A DNA stretch of 64,000 nt from Saprospiraceae bacterium (GTDB lineage: Bacteria > Bacteroidota > Bacteroidia > Chitinophagales > Saprospiraceae): contig JADJJL010000003.1 of assembly GCA_016710265.1 (NCBI GenBank), forward strand, positions 201,001 through 265,000, read 5' to 3'. Below, piece by piece: positions 48,047-58,304 of the stretch; the first letter of the stretch is position 1; each line of letters opens with the position of its first letter. The position numbers and the translations under genes are program-made. A model generated the notes under the pieces. That model was not told the DNA's origin. It searched no databases and saw only the letters and a list, made by a program, of their open reading frames with translations.

Positions 48047-50851
48047 ATGCGGTTAATGTTTTATTCACTCTTGGTTCTGATCCCCTTGTGGGTGAATGGC
48101 CAAACCGGCTCCATAGAAGGAGTCGTGTTAGATTCCGAGACAAAGGAATCAATTATTGGGGCTGTGGTTATGCTAGAAGCAGGTCAAGTTGGGACTACCA
48201 CCGATTTTGATGGGCTTTTTGTTTTGCGCCTTGCTCCCGGAAATTATACACTTTCCATTTCTAGTTTGGGTTTTGAAAAAAAGAATGTGACGGATATTGT
48301 GGTTGAAGCCGGCAAGAAAACGGTTCTTAACATCGCGCTGGCAACCAGTAGTATGGTGCTTGATGAGGTGGTGGTGACTGAATACAAACGGACCAACACA
48401 GAAGCCTCCGTCTTGATTGAATTAAAACAATCCAAGCAAGTCGTTAGCGGGATTTCCAATCAACAAATACAAAAATCTTTGGATGCCAATGCAGCACAAG
48501 TGATGCAAAGGATTCCAGGTGTGACCATCGTGGACAATCGATTCGTGATGATCAGAGGTCTTAGTGAAAGATACAACAATGTGATGATTAACAATGTGGT
48601 TGCACCAAGTACAGAAGTGGACAAACGCACATTTTCTTTTGATTTGATTGCTAGCAGCGCTTTGGATAGAATGTTGATTTATAAATCAGGCTCAGCTGAT
48701 TTACCTGGTGATTTTGCTGGAGGAGTTATCAAGTTATTTACCATTGACAATGTGGATGAAAACTTTACACAGGTCAATTTAGGATTAGGATATAGACCCA
48801 ATACCACATTTTCACCTTATTATCAGAGCGAAGGATCTGCTACCGATTTTTTAGGTTTTGACAATGGTTTTAGAACCCTTCCTGGTTCATTTCCTTCGTC
48901 AAAAAAATTACAAAATTCAGGAAGAGATGCACAATTAAGAATTGACGCAGCCCATACCTTGCAAAATAATTTTGTGCCCAAGGAGCAAATGGCTTCACCA
49001 GATTACAGCCTTGGTTTTTCCATGGGAAGAAATACTACTTTTAACAGTGGTGCAAAACTTTCCAGCATAAACACTTTGTCCTATTCCACAAGTTATCTAA
49101 GTTTTCAAAGAGATTTCAACAGATATTTTGAATGGGAAGATCAGGATCAGCCGATCATCAAACGTTTCCAATACATGGACGACAATTTCCAAAAAGACAA
49201 TCGTATAGCATTATTGTCAAATTGGAATTTAAAAATTAATGACAACCACCGTATCCGATTTAAAAATTTATTTAACCAGATTGGAGAAAACGAAACCATC
49301 ATAAGAAATGGAAAAGATTTTCTTCAAAGACCAAACGACGATTTAAGAAATTACCTACTTGGATATCGTAGCAGAAGCATTTACACGGGTCAATTGGAAG
49401 GTGACCATCAACTAAATGTAGCGAGCAAGCTTCATTGGGTAGCAGGAGGAAGTTATCTAAGAGAAGCAGAACCGGATCTTAGAAGATTTAGAACCTATAG
49501 ACCTTTGAGCAACGCAGAAGGGGAAGGTTATACCATGCAGTTGCCACCATCATCCAATCTTTTTGAAACCGGAAGATATTTTGGAACACTTGGAGAATTT
49601 TCTTTGAATCAAGGTATGGATTATACGGTGGAGAAATTTTTTAATGGAAGCGCTGTTCCTACCATTTTTAAAGTGGGATATTATGGAGATTACCGAAATA
49701 GGAATTTCTCTTCAAGATATTTTTCTTATTTGTATCCTGGATTTTATGATGCTGATGAAGGTTTAAGAATTAGTAAACTTCCACTGGATCAAATTTTCTC
49801 AAATGAAAATGTAAAAACGGACAATGGTCTGACCATCGAAGAAGGAACGAGACCCATTGATACCTACGATGCTTCTAGTATCTTGGGAGCTGCTTATGCT
49901 ACTGTGGAGATCCCTTTTAGCATCACTACCACCAATGCAGGTGTGAGACTAGAGCACAATGTGCAGATGTTAAATACAGCAGATGATGTGAGTAAAATTA
50001 AAATTCACAATCCTGTCACTTCTATATTACCTTTTGCCAATGTGGGTGTGAACTTATCGACCAGATCAGTGGTAAGACTTGCTTACAGCAAAACCATCAA
50101 CAGACCTGAATTTAGAGAACTTGCTCCTTTCCTTTTTTATGATTATAAATTGGAAGCCGCGCGTGTAGGAAATCCAAATTTAAAATCAGCCAATATTCAG
50201 AATTTGGATTTGAGGTATGAGTTTTATCCAAGAAATGGAGAATTGGTGACATTGGGTGCATTTTATAAATATTTTAATGATCCTATTGAAAACAGAACCA
50301 TCATTACCACAGAGCAACCATCGTTTACCTATATCAATGCGGATTGGGCTCAGAATTATGGACTTGAACTTGAATTCAGAAAATCGTTTCGTGGAATTAC
50401 AGGAAGCACTTTTGTAGATAATTTTTCTATTAATTTAAATGCTTCGGTTATTTACTCGAAAGTAGATTTGGGTGTCACCGCAGTAGCTCAAGATAGAACC
50501 AGAGCGCTTCAAGGACAATCACCTTATATCATTAATGCAGGATTATATTATCAGGATAAAAAAGACCTTGGGATCAATTTAGTCTACAATATTTTTGGGG
50601 AAAGAATTTATTCTGTAGGAGATGATTTATTTCCTACAATCTATGAACTTCCTCGTCACAGCATCGATTTGATTTTAACCAAAAAAGTGGGCCGCTGGAC
50701 CTATAAACTTGGAATCAATGATTTGCTTAATGCGAGATACCGTTTTTATCAGGACTCTGACAGAAATCTTAAAATTAATGAAAAAGACAATGTCATTTTT
50801 TCTTATAAGAGAGGACAACTTTTTAGTTTAAATCTTGCATACCGTTTGTAA
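48047..50851 (+). CDS. TonB-dependent outer-membrane receptor with carboxypeptidase-regulatory-like domain
   Basis: A 934-residue outer-membrane transporter. Signal peptide MRLMFYSLLVLIPLWVNGQ sets the start. Residues about 20-105 form the CarboxypepD_reg-like domain (GSIEGVVLDSETKESIIGA), then a TonB plug with VQNAA-type motif MQRIPGVTIVDNRFVMIRGLSERYNNVM, then a 22-strand barrel. The end FSYKRGQLFSLNLAYRL is the C-terminal aromatic strand. It has no SusD partner; instead a beta-helix lipoprotein follows 27 bases later, a receptor/lipoprotein pair that may take up one substrate. The substrate is unknown. Confidence 0.9.
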   Translation: MRLMFYSLLVLIPLWVNGQTGSIEGVVLDSETKESIIGAVVMLEAGQVGTTTDFDGLFVLRLAPGNYTLSISSLGFEKKNVTDIVVEAGKKTVLNIALATSSMVLDEVVVTEYKRTNTEASVLIELKQSKQVVSGISNQQIQKSLDANAAQVMQRIPGVTIVDNRFVMIRGLSERYNNVMINNVVAPSTEVDKRTFSFDLIASSALDRMLIYKSGSADLPGDFAGGVIKLFTIDNVDENFTQVNLGLGYRPNTTFSPYYQSEGSATDFLGFDNGFRTLPGSFPSSKKLQNSGRDAQLRIDAAHTLQNNFVPKEQMASPDYSLGFSMGRNTTFNSGAKLSSINTLSYSTSYLSFQRDFNRYFEWEDQDQPIIKRFQYMDDNFQKDNRIALLSNWNLKINDNHRIRFKNLFNQIGENETIIRNGKDFLQRPNDDLRNYLLGYRSRSIYTGQLEGDHQLNVASKLHWVAGGSYLREAEPDLRRFRTYRPLSNAEGEGYTMQLPPSSNLFETGRYFGTLGEFSLNQGMDYTVEKFFNGSAVPTIFKVGYYGDYRNRNFSSRYFSYLYPGFYDADEGLRISKLPLDQIFSNENVKTDNGLTIEEGTRPIDTYDASSILGAAYATVEIPFSITTTNAGVRLEHNVQMLNTADDVSKIKIHNPVTSILPFANVGVNLSTRSVVRLAYSKTINRPEFRELAPFLFYDYKLEAARVGNPNLKSANIQNLDLRYEFYPRNGELVTLGAFYKYFNDPIENRTIITTEQPSFTYINADWAQNYGLELEFRKSFRGITGSTFVDNFSINLNASVIYSKVDLGVTAVAQDRTRALQGQSPYIINAGLYYQDKKDLGINLVYNIFGERIYSVGDDLFPTIYELPRHSIDLILTKKVGRWTYKLGINDLLNARYRFYQDSDRNLKINEKDNVIFSYKRGQLFSLNLAYRL

Positions 50852-50878
50852 TTATAAAATTTATATAAAACTTTAATC

Positions 50879-52282
50879 ATGAAAAAACTTTTGAATAACT
50901 TTTTTTTGTTAGCAACAATTGCTGTGCTTGTCGTATCCTGCGATAAAAACGATGATGACGGCGGCAACAACAACACTACTTTGGTGGAACTTACTGGAAA
51001 TCTTACCACCAGCACATTAACTGCAGATAAACAATATTTGATCAAAGGTCAGGTATTTGTAAATGATGGTGTTGTTTTAACCATCGAGCCAGGAACAGTA
51101 ATTTTTGGTGACAAAGCAACTAGAGGCACCTTGGTGGTAACCAAAGGTGGTGTTTTAAACGCTTGTGGAACTAGTACAAAACCGATCGTATTTACATCTG
51201 CACTTCCAGCCAATGCAAGAGACCGCGGTGATTGGGGAGGATTGGTCATACTTGGAAGAGCCAATGTTAATCAAAACAATCCTGCCATCGAAGGGATCAC
51301 ACCGGAAGTTAATTTTGGTACAACCAATGATGCCAGCAGAGATGGAGAAAGCTCAGGCTGTTTAAAATATGTGAGAGTAGAATTCGCTGGAATTGAATTA
51401 ACTCCAAACAATGAAACCAACTCTATAACTTTAGGCGGTGTAGGTCGTGGTACTACCATGGAATACGTACAAGTTTCTTTTGGTGGTGATGATGGATACG
51501 AATTTTTTGGTGGTGCAATCAATGCTAAATATTTAATTTCTCAGGCCACTTGGGATGATGATTTTGATGTAGACTATGGTTTTACAGGAAACGTTCAGTT
51601 TGGTCTTGCCTTAAGATACCCATCTTTTGCGGATCAATCACAATCCAATGGTTTTGAAACAGACAACGGTCCAAATGACAATGATGTTACTCCATATACC
51701 AATGGTGTATTTTCAAACATTACCGTAATGGGTCCTATTGCAGAAGGCGCTGCAGTTTCTCAAGCCAATTATGGTCACGCCATCGACTTGAGAAGAAGAA
51801 CTTCTTTGTCAATTTTCAACAGCGTTTTCACAGGCTTTCCAATTGGTGTAAGAATGAATCAACCATCTGTATATGCCAACTATCAATCTGGTAGAGGTGT
51901 ATTAGAAAACAATATCCTTTTGGCGCCGAAATCTCCAATATATGCAGCCGGAACAGGAGTTGTTGTTGACAGTGTGAAAAACTATTGGGAAGCTCTAAAT
52001 ACTACAGTTTCTGGTGCGGCATCGGCTGCTCAGTACACTTCTTTTGGTATCAACCCCGCTAATTTTTACAATAAAACAGTTAGCTCGGCCTTTGCATCTA
52101 ACCCTGATTTTAAATTATTACCAGGAACTTTAAACACAGGTGCTAAATTCACAAATGCTAAATTTTCTGAAACCAACAGAAACGGATACTTCGAAAATGT
52201 ACCTTATATCGGTGCTTTCGGAGGAACTGCTGATTGGACAGATGGTTGGGCTGAATTTAACCCAATTTCAAAAGCATATTAA
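50879..52282 (+). CDS. Surface lipoprotein with a right-handed beta-helix-like fold
   Basis: A 467-residue predicted lipoprotein, with lipobox ending in Cys 22 (LVVSCDKNDDD). The mature part contains many Gly/Asn-rich short strands, such as GVVLTIEPGTVIFGDKATRGTLVVTKGG and GGDDGYEFFGGAINAKYLI, suggesting a beta-helix. It follows the TonB receptor by 27 bases and ends before a strong terminator at 52303. The pair is likely one transport unit with the lipoprotein catching ligand outside the cell. Confidence 0.75.
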   Translation: MKKLLNNFFLLATIAVLVVSCDKNDDDGGNNNTTLVELTGNLTTSTLTADKQYLIKGQVFVNDGVVLTIEPGTVIFGDKATRGTLVVTKGGVLNACGTSTKPIVFTSALPANARDRGDWGGLVILGRANVNQNNPAIEGITPEVNFGTTNDASRDGESSGCLKYVRVEFAGIELTPNNETNSITLGGVGRGTTMEYVQVSFGGDDGYEFFGGAINAKYLISQATWDDDFDVDYGFTGNVQFGLALRYPSFADQSQSNGFETDNGPNDNDVTPYTNGVFSNITVMGPIAEGAAVSQANYGHAIDLRRRTSLSIFNSVFTGFPIGVRMNQPSVYANYQSGRGVLENNILLAPKSPIYAAGTGVVVDSVKNYWEALNTTVSGAASAAQYTSFGINPANFYNKTVSSAFASNPDFKLLPGTLNTGAKFTNAKFSETNRNGYFENVPYIGAFGGTADWTDGWAEFNPISKAY

Positions 52283-52302
52283 TCGATTTTAGAATTTTTT
52301 TT

Positions 52303-52340
52303 AATGCTTGCATTTCGCATAAATGCAAGCATTTTTTTTT
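52303..52340 (+). terminator. Rho-independent terminator after the TonB/lipoprotein operon
   Basis: A perfect 13-bp stem, AATGCTTGCATTT against AAATGCAAGCATT, with loop CGCAT, followed by a run of eight or more T. It begins 21 bases after the lipoprotein stop codon. Confidence 0.88.
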
Positions 52341-52343
52341 GCT

Positions 52344-52351
52344 TAATTTTG
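52344..52351 (+). promoter_or_regulatory. Candidate -7 box TAATTTTG for the small lipoprotein gene
   Basis: TAATTTTG matches the Bacteroidota consensus and lies four bases before ATG 52356, so a start of transcription near the codon would give an almost leaderless mRNA. It sits directly after the terminator. Confidence 0.45.
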
Positions 52352-52355
52352 AGCT

Positions 52356-52961
52356 ATGAAACATTACTTAATTTTTATTTTGGGTTTGCAACTGGTTCTA
52401 CTTGTAAACTGTGAACAGACTACAAAATTGAACTATCAACCGAGTCAATATTTTGATACTGAAGGTCAAGATTCTATACTTAAAGAGATCATCCATTTTG
52501 TCGCTCCTATGCCTAAAAAAGCAGACCATCAGACCAAATTCGACAGCATTTTTGATGAACACTACCAATTGCAACAAAAGTTTCATCAAATTATTGCCAT
52601 TTATCATTCGCCCAAAGTAGAGGACCAATTTTATTTATTGATCAAAAGACCTGCATCCAGCATTTATGAAAAATATGTGGGGATCGGTATCATTTTAGAG
52701 CTCAACGAACAAAAACAATTGAGTGTTTATGAGGAAAAATTCAGAACCTGGAAAATGGATGATGCCAATCTTCAAAAAAAGGGGATGCTACTATTTGACT
52801 TAATGGTCCATGGAAAAGACCTCAAACCATATTATACCAAAAATAGCAAAGGAGAAGAGTACATAGAGTTTCCGGACGACGAAACACATTTTGATAAGGT
52901 CGAACGCAAATGGATAAGCACAAGAAACTCTGCTTATGATATGTATATGGAAGGCAATTAA
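52356..52961 (+). CDS. Small lipoprotein of unknown function
   Basis: A 201-residue protein with a signal and lipobox in MKHYLIFILGLQLVLLVNCEQ (Cys 19). The mature part is rich in Lys, Glu and Tyr and has no family motif that I can name. It stands alone between a strong terminator upstream and a 28-bp palindrome downstream. Its codon use looks like that of its neighbours. Confidence 0.68.
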   Translation: MKHYLIFILGLQLVLLVNCEQTTKLNYQPSQYFDTEGQDSILKEIIHFVAPMPKKADHQTKFDSIFDEHYQLQQKFHQIIAIYHSPKVEDQFYLLIKRPASSIYEKYVGIGIILELNEQKQLSVYEEKFRTWKMDDANLQKKGMLLFDLMVHGKDLKPYYTKNSKGEEYIEFPDDETHFDKVERKWISTRNSAYDMYMEGN

Positions 52962-52975
52962 ATTTATTTAATGTT

Positions 52976-53003
52976 ATGGTCGAAGTTTTGAAACTTCGAC
53001 CAT
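52976..53003. repeat. 28-bp perfect palindrome, ATGGTCGAAGTTT / AAACTTCGACCAT
   Basis: Arms of 13 bp separated by two bases (TG), followed closely by a partial second copy (GGTTTTGAAACTTCGAACAT at about 53008-53027). No T-run follows, so this is not an obvious terminator. It may be a structured intergenic repeat. Confidence 0.72.
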
Positions 53004-53027
53004 CCAGGTTTTGAAACTTCGAACATC

Positions 53028-53062
53028 AAAAAAAACGCCGCAAAAATAAATTCTTGCGGCGT
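53028..53062 (-). terminator. Rho-independent terminator of the 1,654-residue T9SS gene
   Basis: On the minus strand ACGCCGCAA and TTGCGGCGT form a 9-bp stem, followed by a run of T, just beyond the stop codon at 53100. Confidence 0.82.
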
Positions 53063-53099
53063 CGGATATATAGAAGGGATTAGTTCAGTAGAAAAAGTC

Positions 53100-56000
53100 C
53101 TACATTTTTACAAATCGAATCATCTTAGGCATTTGATTTTCGATTTTAATTTCAAGTAGATAAATTCCGGCGCTTAATCTTCCAATGTCTATATTTTGAG
53201 AAGCCATATTAGAATATGGAATTTGCATTATTTTCCTTCCGTCCAATTGATAAATGGCAGCAGTCCAATTTGAATGGCTTTGCTGATCGTCCAATTCTAT
53301 CATCAAGAGATCCCTTGCAGGATTCGGTCTGATATTGACCATTGAACTTTGAATTCCATCTTCTGAACTATTGGGGATGCAAGTCCAGCGATTGACAAAA
53401 CCTTCACCTGCAGAATAGAGTTGACAAGGAAGAAGTCCACAGGAATCGTAGGATTCGATCGAATGAATCAACTGATATGGATGTAAAGTACTGAACCAAT
53501 TGCTGCTGTCCCAGGCTGCTACGGAATTCATGGCATTACCTCCTGCAGCATTGAATCTACCTCCAGCAAACAATTTGTTTTCATACATTTTAAAATCAAA
53601 CACTCCAAATATTTGTGAGATATCTCCTCCAGTCAATGCACTCCAGTTGGTACCATTCCAAGATGCGACATTTTGGGTGTTGGCCACATTGTCTGCATCG
53701 GAGAAAGATCCACCTACTCTCAATTCTCCATTGTAATCCAACATGGTTTTGACACCTACCGTTGGAAATAAAATATTGGCATTGACACCTCCTGCCAATG
53801 CATTCCAACTGGTGCCATCCCATCTTGAAATACTATTGTGTGGGGTACTAAAAAATCCTCCAGCGTATAAATCATTTCCACTTTGATATAGAGAGTTGAC
53901 ATGACCATTAAAATTGGAATTAAAATTATCTGTCCAAGCAGTGTCATTCCACAAGGCAATGTGTTGGGTCGATAAATTGGACATCACCCCAGCATTGTCA
54001 AATATTCCGGCAACCACCAATCCAGATGAAGTACTGAGCAAAGCACCTACTGTCGCAGGAACTGTGCTGGAACTTACTCCGTCATCAAGATTGCTCCAAT
54101 TACTTCCATCCCATTCTGCAATATGGTTGGAATTGGGATTTCCACCAGCGGAAGTAAAGCTACCACCTGCATATAGTTTGCCATTGTGCACGGCCAATGC
54201 TCTAACGGGTCCATTGGTTCCAGATCCCAGTGCAGTCCACTGAGAACCATCCCAGGCAGCTATACGATTGGCAGGGACACTGTTTATTTGTGTAAAATCA
54301 CCAGCTGCAATTAATTGACAATTGTAGATCACCAAATCATGAATGAGATTGACGGTAGCTACTGATTGCCAAATTCGCATCGAGGTATCGCAATTGGAAC
54401 TTAAACAAGAACTATCCGGTGGAAAATCAGGACAATCAAATGAGAAGCTGTACAAACATGTATCAACCGCTCCTCCCTGATTGTAAAAATACATTGCTGT
54501 AATGGTATAACTGGTCGCACCACTCACACAAAATGAAAGTGGGGCTGTAGGACCTGCAGGCAAGAAGCCCGATTGGTGGGTCAATTCAATTGATTGGTTG
54601 GTGGTATCAATGGTATAACCTGTTGATGCTAACACATTGGTGAAAACACCATGACTGGTATTGATCAATGCTGAAGTAAAACACTGGGTTTGCGGTAAAT
54701 CATGAATAAGATCGTAACAGCAAAGTCCAGGAGCCGTGGTAACCGGCATGACACTGCACAATATAGAATCACAAGAACATGCCTTTGGTGAAGGAGGACA
54801 ATCAAATGTTTTGCTGTATTCACAACTGTCTTTTTGATTTCCATTTTGATAATAAAATTTAACGGTGATCGTATGCACGATGGCGCCACTTACACAAAAT
54901 GAGGCAGGTAGATAAATACCAGCAGGAATATTTCCAGAATTGTGCGTCAATAAAAATTGTTGATTGCCACCACTCACATTCCAACCGGAAACAGGAGTAA
55001 TTTGAATGAATGTTCCGGCATTTGTAGAAACACCGATAGAGGTAAAACATTGGGATTGTGGAATGGTGGTACTCAATACATAGCAACAATATCCAGGATT
55101 TTGTTGAATAGGAATGACATCATTTTTCAAAGAATCACAACTGCAAACAGGTGGTGGTGGACAATCAAAAGTTTGAGAAAAAACACAACTGTCTTTTTTG
55201 CCTAAACTGCTGTAGTAATACTTGACGGTGATAGTATACGCGGTCGCTCCACTGACACAAAAGGAGCCAGGTTTGTATGTTCCCATCGGCAAATTACCCG
55301 ATGAATGGTTGATGTTAAATTGCTGATTTCCTCCTGTGAAACTAAACCCTGTTCCCACAACAATATTGTTAAACATTCCAGCACTTGTGCTAATTTGCAT
55401 CGAAGTAAAACAATTGTTCTTTGGTACCGTCGTCTCTATTTCATAACAACAAAGTCCTGATGATTGAGAAATTGATTTTACATTGTTTTTAAGTGAATCA
55501 CAACTGCATGCTTGCTGTACCGGAGGACAGGTGAAGCTTTGACTGATGACACAACTGTCTCTTAAAGATCCTGATCCAAAATAAAAAACAGTTTTAATAG
55601 TATAGGATGTGGAACCACTCACACAGAATGAACTTGGTGTATTGGAACCAGTTGGTAAAAATCCGGAAGTGTGAACCACATTGAAAGTTTGGCCATTTAC
55701 AGAACTGTTTTGAAAACCAGGAGGACAAGTAATATTGGTGAATGTACCACTGGTGGTAGTTACTTTAATACTTGTAAAGCATTTGTTTTGGTTGGCTGTC
55801 AAAAAATAATTGACATTGTAACAACACAAGCCACCCGTCTGAGACAAGGAATTAATTGCAACTTGCAAAGAATCACAATTACAAGGTGGAGGCGGGGCAG
55901 GACAATCACGAACAAAACTTTTCTTACATTTTGGTTGAGGGTTTCCAGCATTGTCGTAGAAGTCCACCGTGATGGTAAAAGGATTTTGGGAGCCTGACAA

Positions 56001-58064
56001 TGAAAACGAACCTGGATTAATGCTTCCTGTTGGCACATATTGACCATTGGGTACAAAACAAACTGTTTTAGGACCAGTGTTTAGCGCAATCCAACCCGGA
56101 TGTGCCTGAATGTTGGTTAAAGTTCCACTGTTTGTGCTGACACATAATCTTGAAAAACAATTGGCTTTCGTACTGTTTGCAAACACATCAAAGCAACAGT
56201 CTGAAGGATTTCCAATATTCACCAGCGAAACTGATTTCAGAGAATCGCAACAATCATCTTGAGGTGGAGGTGCCGAAGCACAATCAAAGGTAAATTGAAA
56301 ATTACAAGAATCTCTGTTGTCAGGCGGATTGGTGTAATAATATCTTACAATCAATTGCAATGGATTGCTCAATGCATTGACGCAAAAAGAAACTGGAGTA
56401 ATTGCTCCTGCCGGAATAAATCCAGAGTTATGTGTAATGGTAAAATGGTTTGCTGTTTGATTGGAGACACTGTATCCACTTCCTGAATTTGCAGTGACAG
56501 AATTGAAACTACCATTTGCTAAGAATGCTTCCATTCTATAATAGGTATTTGGAAATGGATTGGTGGTTTGAATATTGTAACAGCAAAATTGGGGCAGCGT
56601 ATGCTGCTTTTCAATATAAGTGATCAAACCATCGCATTTTGGTTGAATAGGTTTTACACGACAGTCAAATGCATAGTAATAAGCACAAGTATCTGTTCTT
56701 CCAGATCGGGTTGAAAAATAATACACGGTGATGGTATATAGATCTGCGCCCTGGACACAAAAATTCCCGGAATTAAAATCTCCTGCTGGCAAAAAACCGC
56801 TGCTGTGCGTATAATAAAAACTATTGTTTCCTACAGATTGATGTGACCATCCTTGGGCCGCATTTGATTGAATGTTGATAAAGCTGCCATTGTTGAGGAT
56901 GAGTTGCATCGATTGATAGCATTCGTAGGATTGTATTTTTCCTCTGACCTCATAACAACAGTTATTTCCATTTTTAGTAGCAGGTCTAACAGAATTGATA
57001 TTGTAATTGGCACACAGACAAGGTTTGGAAATGATGCAAATTTGTTTGGTACAAGTTTCTTCACAAACGCCTTCTCTTACAATCAACCTTACTGTATAAC
57101 AACCTGGTCGTTGATATTTTACCCTTATACTAGCACCGTACAATGTATCCCTGAGATTTGGGCCTGCTCCGCGTTCTATGATCCAGGTGAAGCTACTATT
57201 GTTAGACCCATTGCCCGTATATGTAAACATGGCTGTATCTCCTACCGTGATTGAATCTGGTCCCACAAATGAACAAGTCAGGGTACAAGCAAAATTGTAA
57301 AAGACTGTATCTATACAAAGTCCATTGTTTACGATGACCATATAACATCCCGGTCCTGGGGGAACAAAACATTGGTTTTTCGTATAAACTATAGGTGTGT
57401 TGCATCCCATCCAGGTATAATCCAAGCCTGCAGGAAAAGCGCAAAGGGTATCTCCTTGTCTTAGGATGGCCCCTCTAAAAGGTGGTAAAACAGTCACCGT
57501 AGCTGATGAATTTGGATTGAGTTCAGAACAAAACAAATCTGCCACGCGCACCAATTCATATGTACTTGTGCTTCCGGGACAAACATTAAGATTGAAAGTT
57601 CTGGAAGCTGACACATAATTATTTACATTATTCCCCTCTTTTACAGAAAAAGTAAAAGGAGGTGAACCATTGAGTTCGATGACCAAATCAGTACAATCTC
57701 CTTGACAGATGGTATCATTTTTTACAAATTTGGCAGTTGGTTTTGGCAATACATTCACCAGGAAAATACAAGTGTCCGCAGGAAAACCAGTTTCTTGAGT
57801 AATCAACTGGATGCTACATTGACCAGGAGCATTGAAGCATGCGATATGTGGATTTTGGGCATTTGGATTGGTAATACTGCCACAACTAATAGTCCAGTTA
57901 TAACTGGCATTCTGTGAATTGGGGCCCACATAACTGACGTCCACACAATCTCCAAGACAAACTTGGGCTGGTGCATCAATGCATTGGGAAAAGGCCGAAA
58001 TAGAAAGCAAGAGCGTGCAAAATATTAGTGTAATTCTTGCATTAAAATTTGTTAAACGTTTCAT
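53100..58064 (-). CDS. Large T9SS surface protein with seven Cys-rich repeats and a kelch-like region
   Basis: A 1,654-residue secreted protein with signal peptide ending ISAFSQ. Residues about 28-345 hold PKD-like modules with many Cys. Seven repeats of about 120 residues then cover residues about 346-1215; the later copies share the pattern CSCDSL, GLCCY, CFTS, a GF-PAG turn, SFCVSGA, YTITV-YYY, DSC and FDCPP. From about 1225 to 1560 come kelch-like units (AAWDGSQWTALGSG, LYAGGSFTSAGGN). A type A sorting signal (VNIRPNPARDLLMIEL to the end) closes the protein. It stands alone with its own terminator at 53028-53062. The even Cys count per repeat suggests disulphides. Role inferred as surface adhesion or binding. 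Confidence 0.88.
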   Translation of the reverse strand: MKRLTNFNARITLIFCTLLLSISAFSQCIDAPAQVCLGDCVDVSYVGPNSQNASYNWTISCGSITNPNAQNPHIACFNAPGQCSIQLITQETGFPADTCIFLVNVLPKPTAKFVKNDTICQGDCTDLVIELNGSPPFTFSVKEGNNVNNYVSASRTFNLNVCPGSTSTYELVRVADLFCSELNPNSSATVTVLPPFRGAILRQGDTLCAFPAGLDYTWMGCNTPIVYTKNQCFVPPGPGCYMVIVNNGLCIDTVFYNFACTLTCSFVGPDSITVGDTAMFTYTGNGSNNSSFTWIIERGAGPNLRDTLYGASIRVKYQRPGCYTVRLIVREGVCEETCTKQICIISKPCLCANYNINSVRPATKNGNNCCYEVRGKIQSYECYQSMQLILNNGSFINIQSNAAQGWSHQSVGNNSFYYTHSSGFLPAGDFNSGNFCVQGADLYTITVYYFSTRSGRTDTCAYYYAFDCRVKPIQPKCDGLITYIEKQHTLPQFCCYNIQTTNPFPNTYYRMEAFLANGSFNSVTANSGSGYSVSNQTANHFTITHNSGFIPAGAITPVSFCVNALSNPLQLIVRYYYTNPPDNRDSCNFQFTFDCASAPPPQDDCCDSLKSVSLVNIGNPSDCCFDVFANSTKANCFSRLCVSTNSGTLTNIQAHPGWIALNTGPKTVCFVPNGQYVPTGSINPGSFSLSGSQNPFTITVDFYDNAGNPQPKCKKSFVRDCPAPPPPCNCDSLQVAINSLSQTGGLCCYNVNYFLTANQNKCFTSIKVTTTSGTFTNITCPPGFQNSSVNGQTFNVVHTSGFLPTGSNTPSSFCVSGSTSYTIKTVFYFGSGSLRDSCVISQSFTCPPVQQACSCDSLKNNVKSISQSSGLCCYEIETTVPKNNCFTSMQISTSAGMFNNIVVGTGFSFTGGNQQFNINHSSGNLPMGTYKPGSFCVSGATAYTITVKYYYSSLGKKDSCVFSQTFDCPPPPVCSCDSLKNDVIPIQQNPGYCCYVLSTTIPQSQCFTSIGVSTNAGTFIQITPVSGWNVSGGNQQFLLTHNSGNIPAGIYLPASFCVSGAIVHTITVKFYYQNGNQKDSCEYSKTFDCPPSPKACSCDSILCSVMPVTTAPGLCCYDLIHDLPQTQCFTSALINTSHGVFTNVLASTGYTIDTTNQSIELTHQSGFLPAGPTAPLSFCVSGATSYTITAMYFYNQGGAVDTCLYSFSFDCPDFPPDSSCLSSNCDTSMRIWQSVATVNLIHDLVIYNCQLIAAGDFTQINSVPANRIAAWDGSQWTALGSGTNGPVRALAVHNGKLYAGGSFTSAGGNPNSNHIAEWDGSNWSNLDDGVSSSTVPATVGALLSTSSGLVVAGIFDNAGVMSNLSTQHIALWNDTAWTDNFNSNFNGHVNSLYQSGNDLYAGGFFSTPHNSISRWDGTSWNALAGGVNANILFPTVGVKTMLDYNGELRVGGSFSDADNVANTQNVASWNGTNWSALTGGDISQIFGVFDFKMYENKLFAGGRFNAAGGNAMNSVAAWDSSNWFSTLHPYQLIHSIESYDSCGLLPCQLYSAGEGFVNRWTCIPNSSEDGIQSSMVNIRPNPARDLLMIELDDQQSHSNWTAAIYQLDGRKIMQIPYSNMASQNIDIGRLSAGIYLLEIKIENQMPKMIRFVKM

Positions 58065-58304
58065 ACTGAGGAGTATTTAAATTAAATAATAAAACAATAC
58101 TTTGCTCAGTTATTTGGGATATAGGTCCCGAATGCAGATGTGTGGTTTTCCGAAAATTTGCAACGTAAAAGTACATAAAGTTTAATAATTAGATGCATAA
58201 ATATTTTTTGAGCTTTGTGGTAGGCAAACTAGGCTTTATTTTCAATTTTGCTTAAAACTCTGTTCCTAATTATATCCTTATCTTTGTCAACCAATTTGAA
58301 AACT

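Noticed and set aside
55671..55997. 108-codon plus-strand frame and similar frames opposite the T9SS gene
   Set aside because: They are shadows of the Cys-rich repeats on the minus strand, occurring at the same phase in several copies.
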